From Streptomyces sp. NRRL F-6131 (GTDB taxonomy: Bacteria > Actinomycetota > Actinomycetes > Streptomycetales > Streptomycetaceae), in assembly GCA_000719695.1 (NCBI GenBank), contig JOHN01000024.1, positions 105,811 to 169,810 of the forward strand: a stretch of 64,000 nucleotides of DNA, given 5' to 3'. Position numbers and translations under genes: made by a program. A model generated the notes under the pieces. The model worked only from the letters and a program-made list of their open reading frames with translations, searched no databases and was not told the DNA's origin. Below, piece by piece: positions 34,502 through 43,439 of this stretch; positions within the stretch are counted from its first letter, which is position 1, and each line of letters begins with the position of its first letter.

Positions 34502-34903
34502 TCAGGCCCGTCCGAGCACCCGGTCCACGGTGATCTCGATGACCACGCGGTCCGGGTTCACCCGGGGCTCGCGGTAGCGCTCGGCGTACCGGCGCTCCGC
34601 CTCGGCCACCGCCGCCGGCTCGTCGCGGACCACGGCCACGCCCTCCAGCGTCGACCAGCGCGCCCGGTCCACCTGGCAGACCGCCACCCGCTGGCCGGCC
34701 GCCCCGGCGTCCAGGACGTTGCGCACCTTGCGGCTGGTCCGGCTGCTGATCACCCGCGCGATCCCGGTCTCCGGCTCGAACGTCACCCCGACCGGCACCA
34801 CGTGCGGCGAACCGTCCGGGCGCCGGGTGGTCAGGGTGGAGATGTGCCGCTCCCGCCAGAAGGCGAGGAAGGCGTCGTCGAGCGCGCGGGGATCATGGGC
34901 CAT
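34502..34903 (-). CDS. PPOX-class F420-dependent oxidoreductase
   Basis: 133 residues, ATG at 34903. ISTLTTRRPDGSPHVVPVGVTF, TSRKVRNVLD and RVAVCQVDRARWSTLEGVAVV follow the split-barrel pyridoxamine-phosphate-oxidase-like fold of Rv1155-type proteins that bind F420 in actinobacteria. It is cytoplasmic, monocistronic and preceded by a GC-rich region. The substrate is unknown. It could equally bind FMN. Confidence 0.85.
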   Translation of the reverse strand: MAHDPRALDDAFLAFWRERHISTLTTRRPDGSPHVVPVGVTFEPETGIARVISSRTSRKVRNVLDAGAAGQRVAVCQVDRARWSTLEGVAVVRDEPAAVAEAERRYAERYREPRVNPDRVVIEITVDRVLGRA

Positions 34904-34964
34904 GCCCGCGATGGTACGTCCTCGGGCCCGGCGGACGGCCGCCGGGCCCGAGGGCGCGTCCACG

Positions 34965-35024
34965 GGCTCAGTGACCGAGGACTCAGTGACCACGGACTCG
35001 GTGACCGCGGACTCAGTGACCGCG
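34965..35024. repeat. Four 15-bp tandem repeats at the MBL gene end
   Basis: Four units close to GACTCAGTGACCACG. Because 15 is a multiple of three, the minus strand places a TGA in the same frame in several units. The first met is the real stop (35013-35015). Confidence 0.85.
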
Positions 35025-35651
35025 GGCGATCCACTCCGGCAGGGCCGGGGCCTCGGCACCGATGCTGGTCGGGTCGCCGTGGCCGGTGCGGACCACCGTC
35101 TCGGGCGGCAGCGACAGCAGTCGCTCGCGGATCGAGTCGATGATCGTCGGGAAGTGCGAGAACGACCGGCCGGTGGCGCCGGGGCCACCGTGGAAGAGCG
35201 TGTCCCCGGTGAACACGGTGCCCAGCTCCGGGGCGTACAGGCAGACCGCGCCCGGGGCGTGGCCCGGGGTGTGCAGCACGGTCAGCGCGGTGCCCGCGAC
35301 CTCGATCCGCTGCCCGTCGGCGAGTGCGCCGTCCGGGAGCCGGTCGGGGTGGGTGAGCTTCCACAGCGGCAGGTCGTCCGGGTGGAGCAGGATCGGCGCA
35401 CCGGTGCGCTCCGCGAGCGCGGGGGCGGCGTCGATGTGGTCGTTGTGCGCGTGGGTGGAGACGATGGCGAGCAGTCGGCGCCCGCCGAGCGCCGTCTCGA
35501 TCGCCGCGGCGTCGTGGGCCGCGTCGATCACCACGGCCTCGTGGTCGTCGCCGACGATCCAGACGTTGTTCTCCACCTCCCAGCTGCCGCCGTCGAGTTC
35601 GAAGGTGCCGGCGGTGACGAGCCGGTCGATCCGCGGGGTGCCGCTGCTCAC
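35013..35651 (-). CDS. Metallo-beta-lactamase-fold hydrolase linked to mycothiol formaldehyde oxidation
   Basis: 212 residues from GTG 35651, overlapping the dehydrogenase stop as [17 protein letters not shown] gives the HxHxDH zinc motif. [27 protein letters not shown] and [11 protein letters not shown] give the remaining ligands, as in glyoxalase II-type enzymes. In actinomycetes this partner commonly follows S-(hydroxymethyl)mycothiol dehydrogenase and is thought to hydrolyse the S-formylmycothiol thioester to formate and mycothiol. The 3' end lies in a repeat array. Confidence 0.88.
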   Translation of the reverse strand: MSSGTPRIDRLVTAGTFELDGGSWEVENNVWIVGDDHEAVVIDAAHDAAAIETALGGRRLLAIVSTHAHNDHIDAAPALAERTGAPILLHPDDLPLWKLTHPDRLPDGALADGQRIEVAGTALTVLHTPGHAPGAVCLYAPELGTVFTGDTLFHGGPGATGRSFSHFPTIIDSIRERLLSLPPETVVRTGHGDPTSIGAEAPALPEWIARGH

Positions 35652-36733
35652 AGGACCACCACCGAACGGAGCACGTCGCCGTGGTGCATGCGCTCGAACG
35701 CCTGCTCCACCGCGTCGAGTTCGATGGTCTCGCTGACGAACGCGCCGAGGTCCAGGCGGCCCTGGAGGTGCAGGTCGATCAGCATCGGGAAGTCCCGCGA
35801 GGGCAGGCAGTCGCCGTACCAGGAGGACTTCAGCGCGCCGCCGCGCCCGAACACGTCGAGCAGCGGGAGCTCCAGCTGCATCTCCGGCGTCGGCACACCG
35901 ACCAGGACGACGGTGCCGGCGAGGTCGCGGGCGTAGAAGGCCTGCCGGTAGGTCTCCGGACGGCCGACCGCCTCGACCACGACGTCCGCGCCGTGACCGC
36001 CGGTCAGCGCGCGGATCGCCTCGACCGGGTCGGTGGTGGTCGAGTTGACGGTGTGGGTGGCGCCGAGCTTCTCGGCGGTGGCGAGCTTGCGGTCGTCGAT
36101 GTCCACCGCGATGATCTTCGCCGCACCGGCCAGCCGGGAGCCCAGGACGGCCGCGCCGCCGACGCCGCCGCAGCCGATCACCGCGACCGTGTCGCCCCGG
36201 CCGACGTTGCCCGTGTTGATCGCGGCACCGATGCCCGCCATCACACCGCAGCCGAGCAGCCCGGCGACGGCCGGCGAGGCGGCCGGGTCCACCTTGGTGC
36301 ACTGGCCGGCGGCGACCAGGGTCTTCTCGGCGAAGGCGCCGATGCCCAGGGCCGGGGACAGCTCCGTGCCGTCCAGCAGCGTCATCCTCTGCTTGGCGTT
36401 GTGGGTGTCGAAGCAGTACTGCGGGCGGCCCCGCCGACAGGCGCGGCACTGGCCGCAGACGGCCCGCCAGTTGAGGACGACGAAGTCGCCGGGCGCGACC
36501 TCGGTGACGCCCTCGCCGACCGTCTCCACGATGCCCGCGGCCTCGTGACCGAGCAGGAAGGGGAACTCGTCGTTGATCCCGCCCTCCCGGTAGTGCAGAT
36601 CGGTGTGGCACACGCCGCAGGCCTGGATCCGCACCACCGCCTCGCCCGGCCCGGGGTCGGGCACGACGATCGTCGTCACCTCCACGGGCGCGCCCTTGGC
36701 GCGTGCGACGACTGCCTTGACCTGCTGGGCCAT
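35648..36733 (-). CDS. mscR: S-(hydroxymethyl)mycothiol dehydrogenase
   Basis: 361 residues, ATG at 36733 with GGAGG upstream. It is a zinc-dependent class III alcohol dehydrogenase: catalytic zinc in [19 protein letters not shown] and GHEAAG, structural-zinc cysteines [15 protein letters not shown], and the nucleotide fold [14 protein letters not shown]. The [16 protein letters not shown] stretch is typical of the mycothiol-dependent enzyme. It oxidises the formaldehyde-mycothiol adduct with NAD+, detoxifying formaldehyde. It forms a coupled two-gene operon with the MBL hydrolase. A palindrome upstream may be the operator. Confidence 0.92.
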   Translation of the reverse strand: MAQQVKAVVARAKGAPVEVTTIVVPDPGPGEAVVRIQACGVCHTDLHYREGGINDEFPFLLGHEAAGIVETVGEGVTEVAPGDFVVLNWRAVCGQCRACRRGRPQYCFDTHNAKQRMTLLDGTELSPALGIGAFAEKTLVAAGQCTKVDPAASPAVAGLLGCGVMAGIGAAINTGNVGRGDTVAVIGCGGVGGAAVLGSRLAGAAKIIAVDIDDRKLATAEKLGATHTVNSTTTDPVEAIRALTGGHGADVVVEAVGRPETYRQAFYARDLAGTVVLVGVPTPEMQLELPLLDVFGRGGALKSSWYGDCLPSRDFPMLIDLHLQGRLDLGAFVSETIELDAVEQAFERMHHGDVLRSVVVL

Positions 36734-36750
36734 CCGATCCACCTCCGTCG

Positions 36751-36772
36751 GCCGGTACCGCTCCGTACCGGC
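36751..36772. promoter_or_regulatory. Palindrome upstream of mscR
   Basis: GCCGGTAC (36751-36758), six bases, GTACCGGC (36765-36772) is a perfect 8-bp-arm inverted repeat 18 bases upstream of the mscR start codon, partly before the ribosome site. It is positioned for repression or a leader hairpin. Confidence 0.45.
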
Positions 36773-36779
36773 GTGACCT

Positions 36780-37252
36780 GCGTCGATGCGAGTCCGGTGA
36801 CTCGCCCACGAAGCCTAGCGTCCGGCGCGGCGGCGGGCCGGGGAACACCCCTGGTGATCCGGCTCACCGGCCGCCCCACCGCCACCGCCACCGCCACCGC
36901 GACCTCCACCGCGACCGGAGAACCCTGGCCCGCCGCGGACATCCGTCCACCGGCGACCCCAGACCCCGTCCACCGGCCCCGTCCACCGGCGCGCCGACGG
37001 ACGGGGGCGCGGAGCCCGGCGCGCGGGCGGCATTGAGCGCCCGTCAGCCCCGCCGCACCCTCAGCACCCGCCGGGCGCCCCGGCGTTGGCTGGAATCGTC
37101 GCTGACTGTGCCCCGTCGCCCACGTACGGTCGAAGCGAACCGGCCCACCCGGCACACACCGTCGACCGCCCGCCCGTCCCCGCGCACCGCCCGGATCCAC
37201 CCCCCGCCGGCCGCCACCCCGGGCGGCCACCGCCCTGGAGTCTGGAGTACGG
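36780..37252. other. Non-coding gap between mscR and the P450 gene
   Basis: This divergent region has no convincing gene on either strand. It holds a CCACCG microsatellite at about 36873-36906 and GC-rich sequence. Promoters for both flanking genes should lie here but I see no clear boxes. Confidence 0.5.
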
Positions 37253-38500
37253 ATGTCCGCCGAGAACAGTGCCACCCGTGCCGGTGGCGGTACCGGTACC
37301 GCCACCGACCCCGGTCCCGCCCAGGCCGTGCTGCCGCCGCTGCACTGCCTGCGCCTGCTCGAACCCGGCCCGCCCAGGCTGGCCGCCCTGCCCACCGGCA
37401 CCCCCGTCTGGCTGGTCAGCCGGCACGCGGACGTCCGGCAGGTGCTCACCGACCCGCGGCTCGGCCGCGCCCCGCTCTACGCCCCCGGCGCCCCGCCGGT
37501 CTCGCTGACGCCGAACCTGCTCGACGACCCGGCCTCGATGCTCAACATCGACGGTGTCGAGCACCAGCGGCTGCGCCGCACCGTGCAGCGCGCGTTCACC
37601 CCGCGCGCGATCGCCCGGTGGCGCCCCTGGGTGGCCTCGGTGGTCGAGGGTCTGATCGACGAACTGATCGACCGCGGCTCGCCCGCCGACATCGTCGCCG
37701 GCTACACCCGTCCGCTGCCGGTCGCCGTGATCAGTCGGCTGATCGGCCTGGACGGCCTGGACGGCAAGCGCCTCGAGCACTGGAGCGACCACGCCCTGTC
37801 CGCCTCCGCGTACTCGGCCGAGGCGATCCGCACCGCGATGACCGAGTTCGCCGGCTTCGGCGCCGAGGTCATCGCCGAACGCCGCGCCGCCCCCGGCGAC
37901 GACCTGGTCAGCAGCCTGCTCGCGGCCGCCGCCGACACCCCGGGGATCACCGAGGCGCAGCTCGTCACGCTGGTCATCGGCCTCGTCGTCGCCGGGCACG
38001 AGACCACCATGACCTCGCTCGGCAACGCCCTCGTCTATCTGCTCAGCGACGGCCACGACGCCTGGCGGCAGCTCGCCTCGGACGAGCAGAGCGCCGCCGC
38101 GGCGACCGAGCAGCTGCTGCGCGCCGTCCCGCTGGGCGACTCCGACGTCCTGCCCGGGCTGCTGCGCCGGGCGGTCGAGGACCTGGAGATCGGCGGGGTG
38201 CGGATCCCGGCCGGGAGCGTGGTCGCCGCCGACACCGACGCCGCCAACCACGACCCCGCGGTGTTCACCGCCGACCTGCTGACCGAGCTGTTCTCCCCGC
38301 TCGCCGCGCCGATGTACACCTTCGGCGCCGGGCCGCACCACTGCCTGGGCGCCTGGCTGGCCCGGATGGAGCTGGAGCTGGCGCTGCACCGGCTGGCCCG
38401 CCGGCTGCCCTCGCTGCGGCTCGCCGAACCGGCGGCCGCCGTCGACTGGCGGCGCGGCCTGCTGACCCGCAGTCCGCAGAGCCTGCGGGTCTCCTGGTGA
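37253..38500 (+). CDS. Cytochrome P450
   Basis: 415 residues. The I-helix has GLVVAGHETTMTSLG (oxygen-activating E/T pair), the K-helix EQLLR (ExxR), and the haem loop FGAGPHHCLGAWLAR with the axial Cys. This is a class I soluble actinobacterial P450 of the CYP105/107-like size. The N-terminal ~25 residues are low-complexity. The stop overlaps the ferredoxin start (GTGA), so electron donor and monooxygenase are made together. Substrate unknown. No biosynthetic genes adjoin. Confidence 0.93.
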   Translation: MSAENSATRAGGGTGTATDPGPAQAVLPPLHCLRLLEPGPPRLAALPTGTPVWLVSRHADVRQVLTDPRLGRAPLYAPGAPPVSLTPNLLDDPASMLNIDGVEHQRLRRTVQRAFTPRAIARWRPWVASVVEGLIDELIDRGSPADIVAGYTRPLPVAVISRLIGLDGLDGKRLEHWSDHALSASAYSAEAIRTAMTEFAGFGAEVIAERRAAPGDDLVSSLLAAAADTPGITEAQLVTLVIGLVVAGHETTMTSLGNALVYLLSDGHDAWRQLASDEQSAAAATEQLLRAVPLGDSDVLPGLLRRAVEDLEIGGVRIPAGSVVAADTDAANHDPAVFTADLLTELFSPLAAPMYTFGAGPHHCLGAWLARMELELALHRLARRLPSLRLAEPAAAVDWRRGLLTRSPQSLRVSW

Positions 38501-38769
38501 CGGGCCCGGAGACGGCCGGAACGGCTCCGGCGGTCATCGTCCAGGTGGACCGTGACCGCTGCATCGGCTCGGGGATGTGCGCGACCACCGCGCCCGGCTC
38601 GCTGGCGCTCGGCACCGACGGGCTGGCGCGCGCGGTGCGTGAGCAGCCGACCGGCACCGCCGGGGAGCCGCTGACGGCGGAGCTGGCCGACGCGGTCGAC
38701 TTCTGTCCGGTCGAGGCGCTCTCCCTGTACGGCGTCCACGACGGCCGCCGGATCAGCCCGACCGACTGA
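38497..38769 (+). CDS. [3Fe-4S] ferredoxin for the P450
   Basis: 90 residues from GTG 38497 in the GTGA overlap with the P450. VDRDRCIGSGMC followed by DFCPVEAL gives the C-x5-C...CP spacing of single-cluster 3Fe-4S ferredoxins that deliver electrons to actinobacterial P450s. The reductase is not adjacent. The flavoprotein at 48492-49748 is a plausible donor. Confidence 0.9.
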   Translation: MTGPETAGTAPAVIVQVDRDRCIGSGMCATTAPGSLALGTDGLARAVREQPTGTAGEPLTAELADAVDFCPVEALSLYGVHDGRRISPTD

Positions 38770-38772
38770 CCC

Positions 38773-38812
38773 GCCGTCGGTGCCGCGCCCCGTCCGGCGC
38801 GGCACCGACGGC
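38773..38812. terminator. Bidirectional hairpin
   Basis: GCCGTCGGTGCCGCGCC (38773-38789) pairs perfectly with 38796-38812, a 17-bp stem with a 6-base loop between the convergent ferredoxin and phosphotransferase genes. Confidence 0.8.
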
Positions 38813-38849
38813 CCCCGGGCGGCCCGGCCGCCCGCCGGCCCGCCGACCG

Positions 38850-40082
38850 TCAGCCCGCGGCCGCCAGCGCCTGCCGGACCTGGTCCGCCGGGTCGCCCTC
38901 GTGGTACGGGCGCTCGCTGTCCTCGATGTGGTCGAGGAACTGCTGGTACCGCAGCGCCTGCCCGAAGTGCACCAGCGGCCCGGCCAGCTCCAGCGCCCGC
39001 TCGGGGTCGCAGCCCGGCACCCGCTCGCGCCAGGCCCGCGACCACACCTCGGCCACCTGCGCCCAGCGCTCCTCGTCGACGTAGCCGCGCGGCCGCAGCC
39101 CGTCCGTCACCGGGTGGCCGAGACAGCTGTCGGCGAAGTCGATGACCACCGGGCCGGTGCCGTCGCTGCGCCAGTTGCCGGGGTGGAAGTCACCGTGCAC
39201 GGCGGTCTCCGGCAGCCCGCAGGCGGCCAGCTCCTCGACCAGTGCCGGCAGTCCGGCGGCCAGCGCCCGGGCGGCGGTGAGCTCCTTCTCCGTCAGCTCC
39301 GCCGCGGCGGCCAGCCGGTCGAGCAGCCCGGGGACGGCGGCGGCCACCGCCTGCGGGGTGCGGTCGGGCAGACCGGCCGCGACCGCCCGCCCGTCGGCGG
39401 CGAGCGCGGCCTGGGCGGCGACCAGCCCCGGCACGACGGCGGCCACCTCCTCCGCCGACGGGCCCCAGCAGTCCTCGCCGGGCACCTCGTCGAGCAGCAC
39501 CCGGCCGTGGGCCGGGTCGGCGGCGAGCACCGTCGGCACCAGCACCGGAGCGACCGCGCCGAACAGCGCGATCGCCTCGGCCTCGACCGCGTTGAAGGTC
39601 GGGTTGATCACCTTCAGCCAGACGGTTCCGGTGGCCGTCGGCAGCCGGAACACCCCGGAGAGGTTCCACGTCCGCACCTGCTCGGCCGGCCCGGTCAACG
39701 GCCGACCGGCCGCCGCCAGGGCCCGCTCGGCCCAGTCCAGCGCGGCCCGCAGCCCGGCGGGCGTGGCCCACCCGGCGCGCCGCTCGGCCGGGCCCAGCAG
39801 CGCGTCGACGTCCGGCCCGGCCGGACGCGGCTCCGCGCCGGCCGGTCGCTCCAGCGCCTCGACGTGGTACACGGTGTGCCCGTCCCGGCAACCCGCGCCG
39901 CCCGTCACCCCGACCAGCCGGACCACCGCCACCGGCACCCCGGTCTCCGCCGCGACCCGCTCGGTGACCGCCCCGACGGACGACCACCACGGGTCCGTCA
40001 CCTCGAAGGGGCCGACCGGTCCCAGGTAGTCGCCGTCGTGCGTGAGGTGGACGCCGACCGTCCGACCGTTTGCTTGATCCAT
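38850..40082 (-). CDS. Aminoglycoside-phosphotransferase-family protein
   Basis: 410 residues from ATG 40082 (GAGAG nine bases upstream); ATG 40100 is possible. The C-terminal domain (~residues 140-400) has the kinase-like fold of the APH family: TVWLKVINPTFNAVEAEAIALF, AVHGDFHPGNW with catalytic Asp, and VVIDFADSCLGH with the metal-binding Asp. The first ~120 residues form an unusual extra domain (VGPFEVTDPWWSSVGAV, HVEAL) that I do not recognise. It may phosphorylate a small metabolite or antibiotic, but resistance cannot be claimed. It diverges from an MFS gene. Confidence 0.82.
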   Translation of the reverse strand: MDQANGRTVGVHLTHDGDYLGPVGPFEVTDPWWSSVGAVTERVAAETGVPVAVVRLVGVTGGAGCRDGHTVYHVEALERPAGAEPRPAGPDVDALLGPAERRAGWATPAGLRAALDWAERALAAAGRPLTGPAEQVRTWNLSGVFRLPTATGTVWLKVINPTFNAVEAEAIALFGAVAPVLVPTVLAADPAHGRVLLDEVPGEDCWGPSAEEVAAVVPGLVAAQAALAADGRAVAAGLPDRTPQAVAAAVPGLLDRLAAAAELTEKELTAARALAAGLPALVEELAACGLPETAVHGDFHPGNWRSDGTGPVVIDFADSCLGHPVTDGLRPRGYVDEERWAQVAEVWSRAWRERVPGCDPERALELAGPLVHFGQALRYQQFLDHIEDSERPYHEGDPADQVRQALAAAG

Positions 40083-40214
40083 TCGCGCACGCTCTCGCAT
40101 CCGTCCCGGGCCGCGCCACCCATTTTCCGCGGCGGCGCCCCCTCGTCGTCCGCCACCGCCCCGAGCGGCTCCCGCCCTTGCGGCAGGGGCGTCCCTCCCT
40201 CCCCGGAGGCCCCG

Positions 40215-41543
40215 ATGAACAGCACTGTTAGCCTGAGCGGCATGATCTTGAGGGGGTTCAGACAAAAGGTGCCGGCCGAGCCGGACTCCGGTCCGCAGCG
40301 CGCGCTGATCATCGCCAGTTTCGTCAACAGGGTCGGCAACGGCCTGTTCAACGCCGCCGCCGTCCTCTACTTCACGCTCGTGGTGCACCTGCCCGCCACC
40401 CAGGTGGGCGCCGGTCTGACCATCGCCGGCCTCTGCGGCCTGGCGGCCGGCCTACCGGCGGGGAACCTCGCCGACCGGTACGGGCCGCGCGCGATCTGGC
40501 TGACGTCACTCGTCGTCCAGGCCGCCACCATGGCCGCCTTCGTCCTCATCGACAGCTGGCTCGCGTTCACGCTCCTCGCCACGCTCGACCGGCTGGCCGC
40601 CACCGCGGGCAACGCCGCGGGCGGTGCGCTGATCGCCCGGGCCGGCGGTGAACGCCCGGCCGCCTTCCGGGCCAGGCTCCGCACCTTCGTCAACCTCGGC
40701 GTCGTCGCGGGCACCCTGGGCGCGGCCGTCGCCGTCCAGATCAACACCCGCCCCGCCTACACCGCGCTGATCCTCGCCAACGCCGCCAGCTTCGCCTGCG
40801 CCGGACTGGTCGCGCTCCTCGGCGTCCCGAACTACCGGCCGCTGCCCCGGCCCGGGGAACACCGGCAGTGGTCCGTCCTGACCGACCGGCCGTTCGTGAC
40901 CTTCGTCGCGCTCTACAGCGCCATGGGCCTGCAGTACCAGGTCGTCTCGCTCCTGCTGCCGATCTGGCTCAGCTCCCACACCGACGCACCGCGCTGGACG
41001 GTGGCGGCGGTCTACGCGATCAACAGCGGCGTCTGCGTGCTGCTGCAGAGCCGGCTCGGCGCCAAGGTCGAGACCCCGCGGCAGGGCGGCCGCGCGTTCC
41101 GGCTCGCCGGGCTGCTGTTCCTCGTCAGCTGCCCGCTGATGGCGCTGACCGCCGACGTCCCCGTCTGGGTCGCACCGGTGCTCGCCGTCCTCGCCGTCTG
41201 CGTCCACAGCGTCGGCGAGGTCTGGGAGTCCTCGGGCGGCTTCGCGATCGGCTTCGGCCTCGCCCCCGACCACGCCCAGGGGCAGTACCAGGGCTTCTTC
41301 GGCATCGGCTTCGACGCCGGTCAGGCCCTCGCCCCGGTGATCCTCACCGGAGCCGTCCTCGCGCTCGGACAGCCGGGCTGGCTGCTCCTCGGCGTGTTCT
41401 TCGCCGGCCTCGGCCTGGCCGGGCCGCCGGTGGCCGCCTGGGCCGAGCGGAGCCGCCCCGGGAAGCCGGAGGCCGGGACGCCGGCCGCCGAGGCCCCGGC
41501 CGACGCCGCCCCGGCGGCCGGGAGCGAGGCACCCGCCCACTGA
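40215..41543 (+). CDS. MFS transporter
   Basis: 442 residues from ATG 40215, preceded by GGAGG. Twelve hydrophobic helices are visible. LPAGNLADRYGPRAIWLTSL is motif A after TM2, and the C-terminal half contains AQGQYQGFFGIGFDAGQALAP, typical of the MFS subgroup also seen at 59752-61116. The last 35 residues are Ala/Pro-rich and cytoplasmic. It probably exports a small molecule. Substrate unknown. It diverges from the phosphotransferase gene and ends in a shared hairpin. Confidence 0.88.
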   Translation: MNSTVSLSGMILRGFRQKVPAEPDSGPQRALIIASFVNRVGNGLFNAAAVLYFTLVVHLPATQVGAGLTIAGLCGLAAGLPAGNLADRYGPRAIWLTSLVVQAATMAAFVLIDSWLAFTLLATLDRLAATAGNAAGGALIARAGGERPAAFRARLRTFVNLGVVAGTLGAAVAVQINTRPAYTALILANAASFACAGLVALLGVPNYRPLPRPGEHRQWSVLTDRPFVTFVALYSAMGLQYQVVSLLLPIWLSSHTDAPRWTVAAVYAINSGVCVLLQSRLGAKVETPRQGGRAFRLAGLLFLVSCPLMALTADVPVWVAPVLAVLAVCVHSVGEVWESSGGFAIGFGLAPDHAQGQYQGFFGIGFDAGQALAPVILTGAVLALGQPGWLLLGVFFAGLGLAGPPVAAWAERSRPGKPEAGTPAAEAPADAAPAAGSEAPAH

Positions 41544-41564
41544 GCCGCGCCCCGGCGCGACGCG

Positions 41565-41603
41565 CGTGACCCCCGGTCGCCGGAGAGGCGGCCGGGGGTC
41601 ACG
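41565..41603. terminator. Bidirectional hairpin
   Basis: CGTGACCCCCGG (41565-41576) pairs perfectly with 41592-41603; an inner CGCC/GGCG pairing extends it. It lies between convergent MFS and ALF-repeat genes. Confidence 0.75.
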
Positions 41604-41628
41604 TCCGTGCGGGGTGTCGTGCGACGGG

Positions 41629-43284
41629 TCAGCTCTCGTCGGCCCGACGGCGACGGGAGGCCACCACGAGGGCCGCACCGGCGGCGACGGCCGCGGCGGC
41701 GCCACCGGCCTCCAGGCCGAGGCCCTCGGTGCCGGTGGCCGCGAGCTGGCCGCCGGAACGGGCGACGGTCCCGCTGCTGCCGGTCGTCCCGGCGGCCGAG
41801 GTGGCGCCGGTGCCCGAGGTGGCGCCGGTGCCCGTAGCGGTGCGGACGGCCGCCTGGACGGCCTGGCCGCCGGGGGCGGCGGTCTGCGCGACCGGAGCGG
41901 TGACCGGCTGCTCGGTCGGCCGGGCCGTGGGCTCGGTGCCGGGCTTGCCCTCGGGCTTGACCGCCGCCTCGTCCTCGGCACGCGCCTTGGCCCAACCCTC
42001 GGTGAGGAAGGCCAGCACGGCCTGGTCGGTGCCGTCCAGCGCGGCGAGAGCGGCCTTCCTGACGGCCGGTCCGCCGGTCTCGGCGATCTGCGAGACCTTC
42101 ACCCGGTTGTCGCTCGCGCGCACGGCGGCCAGCCCGGACTCCACGAAACGGCGCAGCTCGGCGGGAGTGCCGTCAAGGGCCTTCTGGATGGCCTGACGGG
42201 TGTGCGGGCCGGTCTGCGGGTCGGCCAGGACCTTCAGGACCTCGACCCGGTCGTCCTCGTAGCGGGCCGTGTACTGGCCCTCCTTGAGGAACTTGACGAC
42301 GTCCGCGTAGCTGCCGTTCATGGCCGCGTTCGCGGCCTCCCGCACCGCGCGACCGCCCTTGGCCATGATCTGGCTGAGCGCGACCCGGGCGTCGTGCTCG
42401 CGCTGGACGGGGAGCTCGGCCTCGAGGAAGTGCCGCAGCGCGGCGGGCGTGCCGGTGGCCAGCGCCTTCTGGGCCGCCTCCCGCACACCCGGACCGGTCT
42501 CCGGGTCGGCGAGCAGCCGCTCGACCTCCGCCCGGTCGTCCACGGCGCGGGCCGTGTACTGGCCCTCCTTGAGGAACTTGACGACGTCCGCGTAGCTGCC
42601 GTTCATGGCGGCGTCCGCGGCATCCCGCACCGCGCGACCGCCCGCGGACATGATCTGCACGAGCTTGAGCCGGTCGTCGCTCTCGCGCCGGTGGGGCAGC
42701 TCGGCCTCGAGGAAGTGCCGCAGCGCGGCGGGAGTACCGGTGGCCAGCGCCTTCTGGGCCGCCTCCCGCACCCGCGGACCGGTCTCCGGGTCGGCGAGCA
42801 GCCGCTCGACCTCCGCCCGGTCGTCCGCGGCGCGGGCCGTGTACTGGCCCTGCTCCAGGAACTTGACGACGTCCTCGTAGGAGCCCCGCAGCGCCTCCTT
42901 GGCGGCCTTCTGCACGGCCGGACCGCCCACGGCGACGATCTGGAGGGTCCTGACCCGGTAGTCGATGTAGCGGGCGTCCTTGAGGCCGACCGTCAGGAAC
43001 TGCCGCAGGTCGGCGGCGGTCCCGGCGGCCAGCGCCTTCTCCGCGGCCTCCCGGACGGACACGCCGGTCGACGCGTCGGCGAGGATCCGCCGGATCTCGG
43101 CGCGGTCCTGCTCCTCCTGGCTCGCGCCGTCCGGCGCGGCGTCCGGGGTCCCGGCGGAGGCGTTGTCGGGCCCGGAGGCCCCGGTGGGGCGGGGAGCGTC
43201 GGCCGCGGAGGCCGACGAGGGGAAGAGGACGGCGGGGGCCAGGACGGCGGCCGCGACGACGGCGGACACCTTGGGAAGCTTCAT
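41629..43284 (-). CDS. Cell-wall-anchored ALF-repeat protein
   Basis: 551 residues with a signal peptide (MKLPKVSAVVAAAVLAPAVLF, cut after ASA). About eight short ALF-type repeats follow (VREAAEKALAAGTAADLRQFL pattern). They are arranged so that a ~95-residue block (DDRAEVERLLADPETGP onward) occurs twice in near-identical form. After a Pro/Thr/Gly linker the C-terminus has LAATG, a hydrophobic helix and RRRR, the LAxTG-type sorting signal used by class E sortases in high-GC actinobacteria. It is therefore probably covalently attached to peptidoglycan. ALF repeats have no established biochemical function; they could bind partners or aerial-hypha surface components. Confidence 0.88.
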   Translation of the reverse strand: MKLPKVSAVVAAAVLAPAVLFPSSASAADAPRPTGASGPDNASAGTPDAAPDGASQEEQDRAEIRRILADASTGVSVREAAEKALAAGTAADLRQFLTVGLKDARYIDYRVRTLQIVAVGGPAVQKAAKEALRGSYEDVVKFLEQGQYTARAADDRAEVERLLADPETGPRVREAAQKALATGTPAALRHFLEAELPHRRESDDRLKLVQIMSAGGRAVRDAADAAMNGSYADVVKFLKEGQYTARAVDDRAEVERLLADPETGPGVREAAQKALATGTPAALRHFLEAELPVQREHDARVALSQIMAKGGRAVREAANAAMNGSYADVVKFLKEGQYTARYEDDRVEVLKVLADPQTGPHTRQAIQKALDGTPAELRRFVESGLAAVRASDNRVKVSQIAETGGPAVRKAALAALDGTDQAVLAFLTEGWAKARAEDEAAVKPEGKPGTEPTARPTEQPVTAPVAQTAAPGGQAVQAAVRTATGTGATSGTGATSAAGTTGSSGTVARSGGQLAATGTEGLGLEAGGAAAAVAAGAALVVASRRRRADES

Positions 43285-43326
43285 CCAGCAGACCTTGCTC
43301 CGTGCGAAGACATCGTGAACGCACGA

Positions 43327-43354
43327 AGCATAGAGCCTCCAAACGTCTCGTCAC
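43327..43354 (-). promoter_or_regulatory. Candidate promoter for the ALF-repeat gene
   Basis: On the minus strand GTGACG (43354-43349) and TATGCT (43332-43327) are 16 bases apart, leaving a ~35-base leader before the ATG. Confidence 0.4.
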
Positions 43355-43439
43355 ACCACCATATTTTCGCCTCACGAGCCCCGGGAATCGCGGCCCCGCG
43401 GCCCGCCCGCACGCCCGCCTGCTGACCCCACGTCAATCC

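Noticed and set aside
37033-37252. Plus-strand frame upstream of the P450 gene
   Set aside because: Low-complexity Arg/Pro/Thr sequence, no ribosome site, and continues out of frame through the P450.
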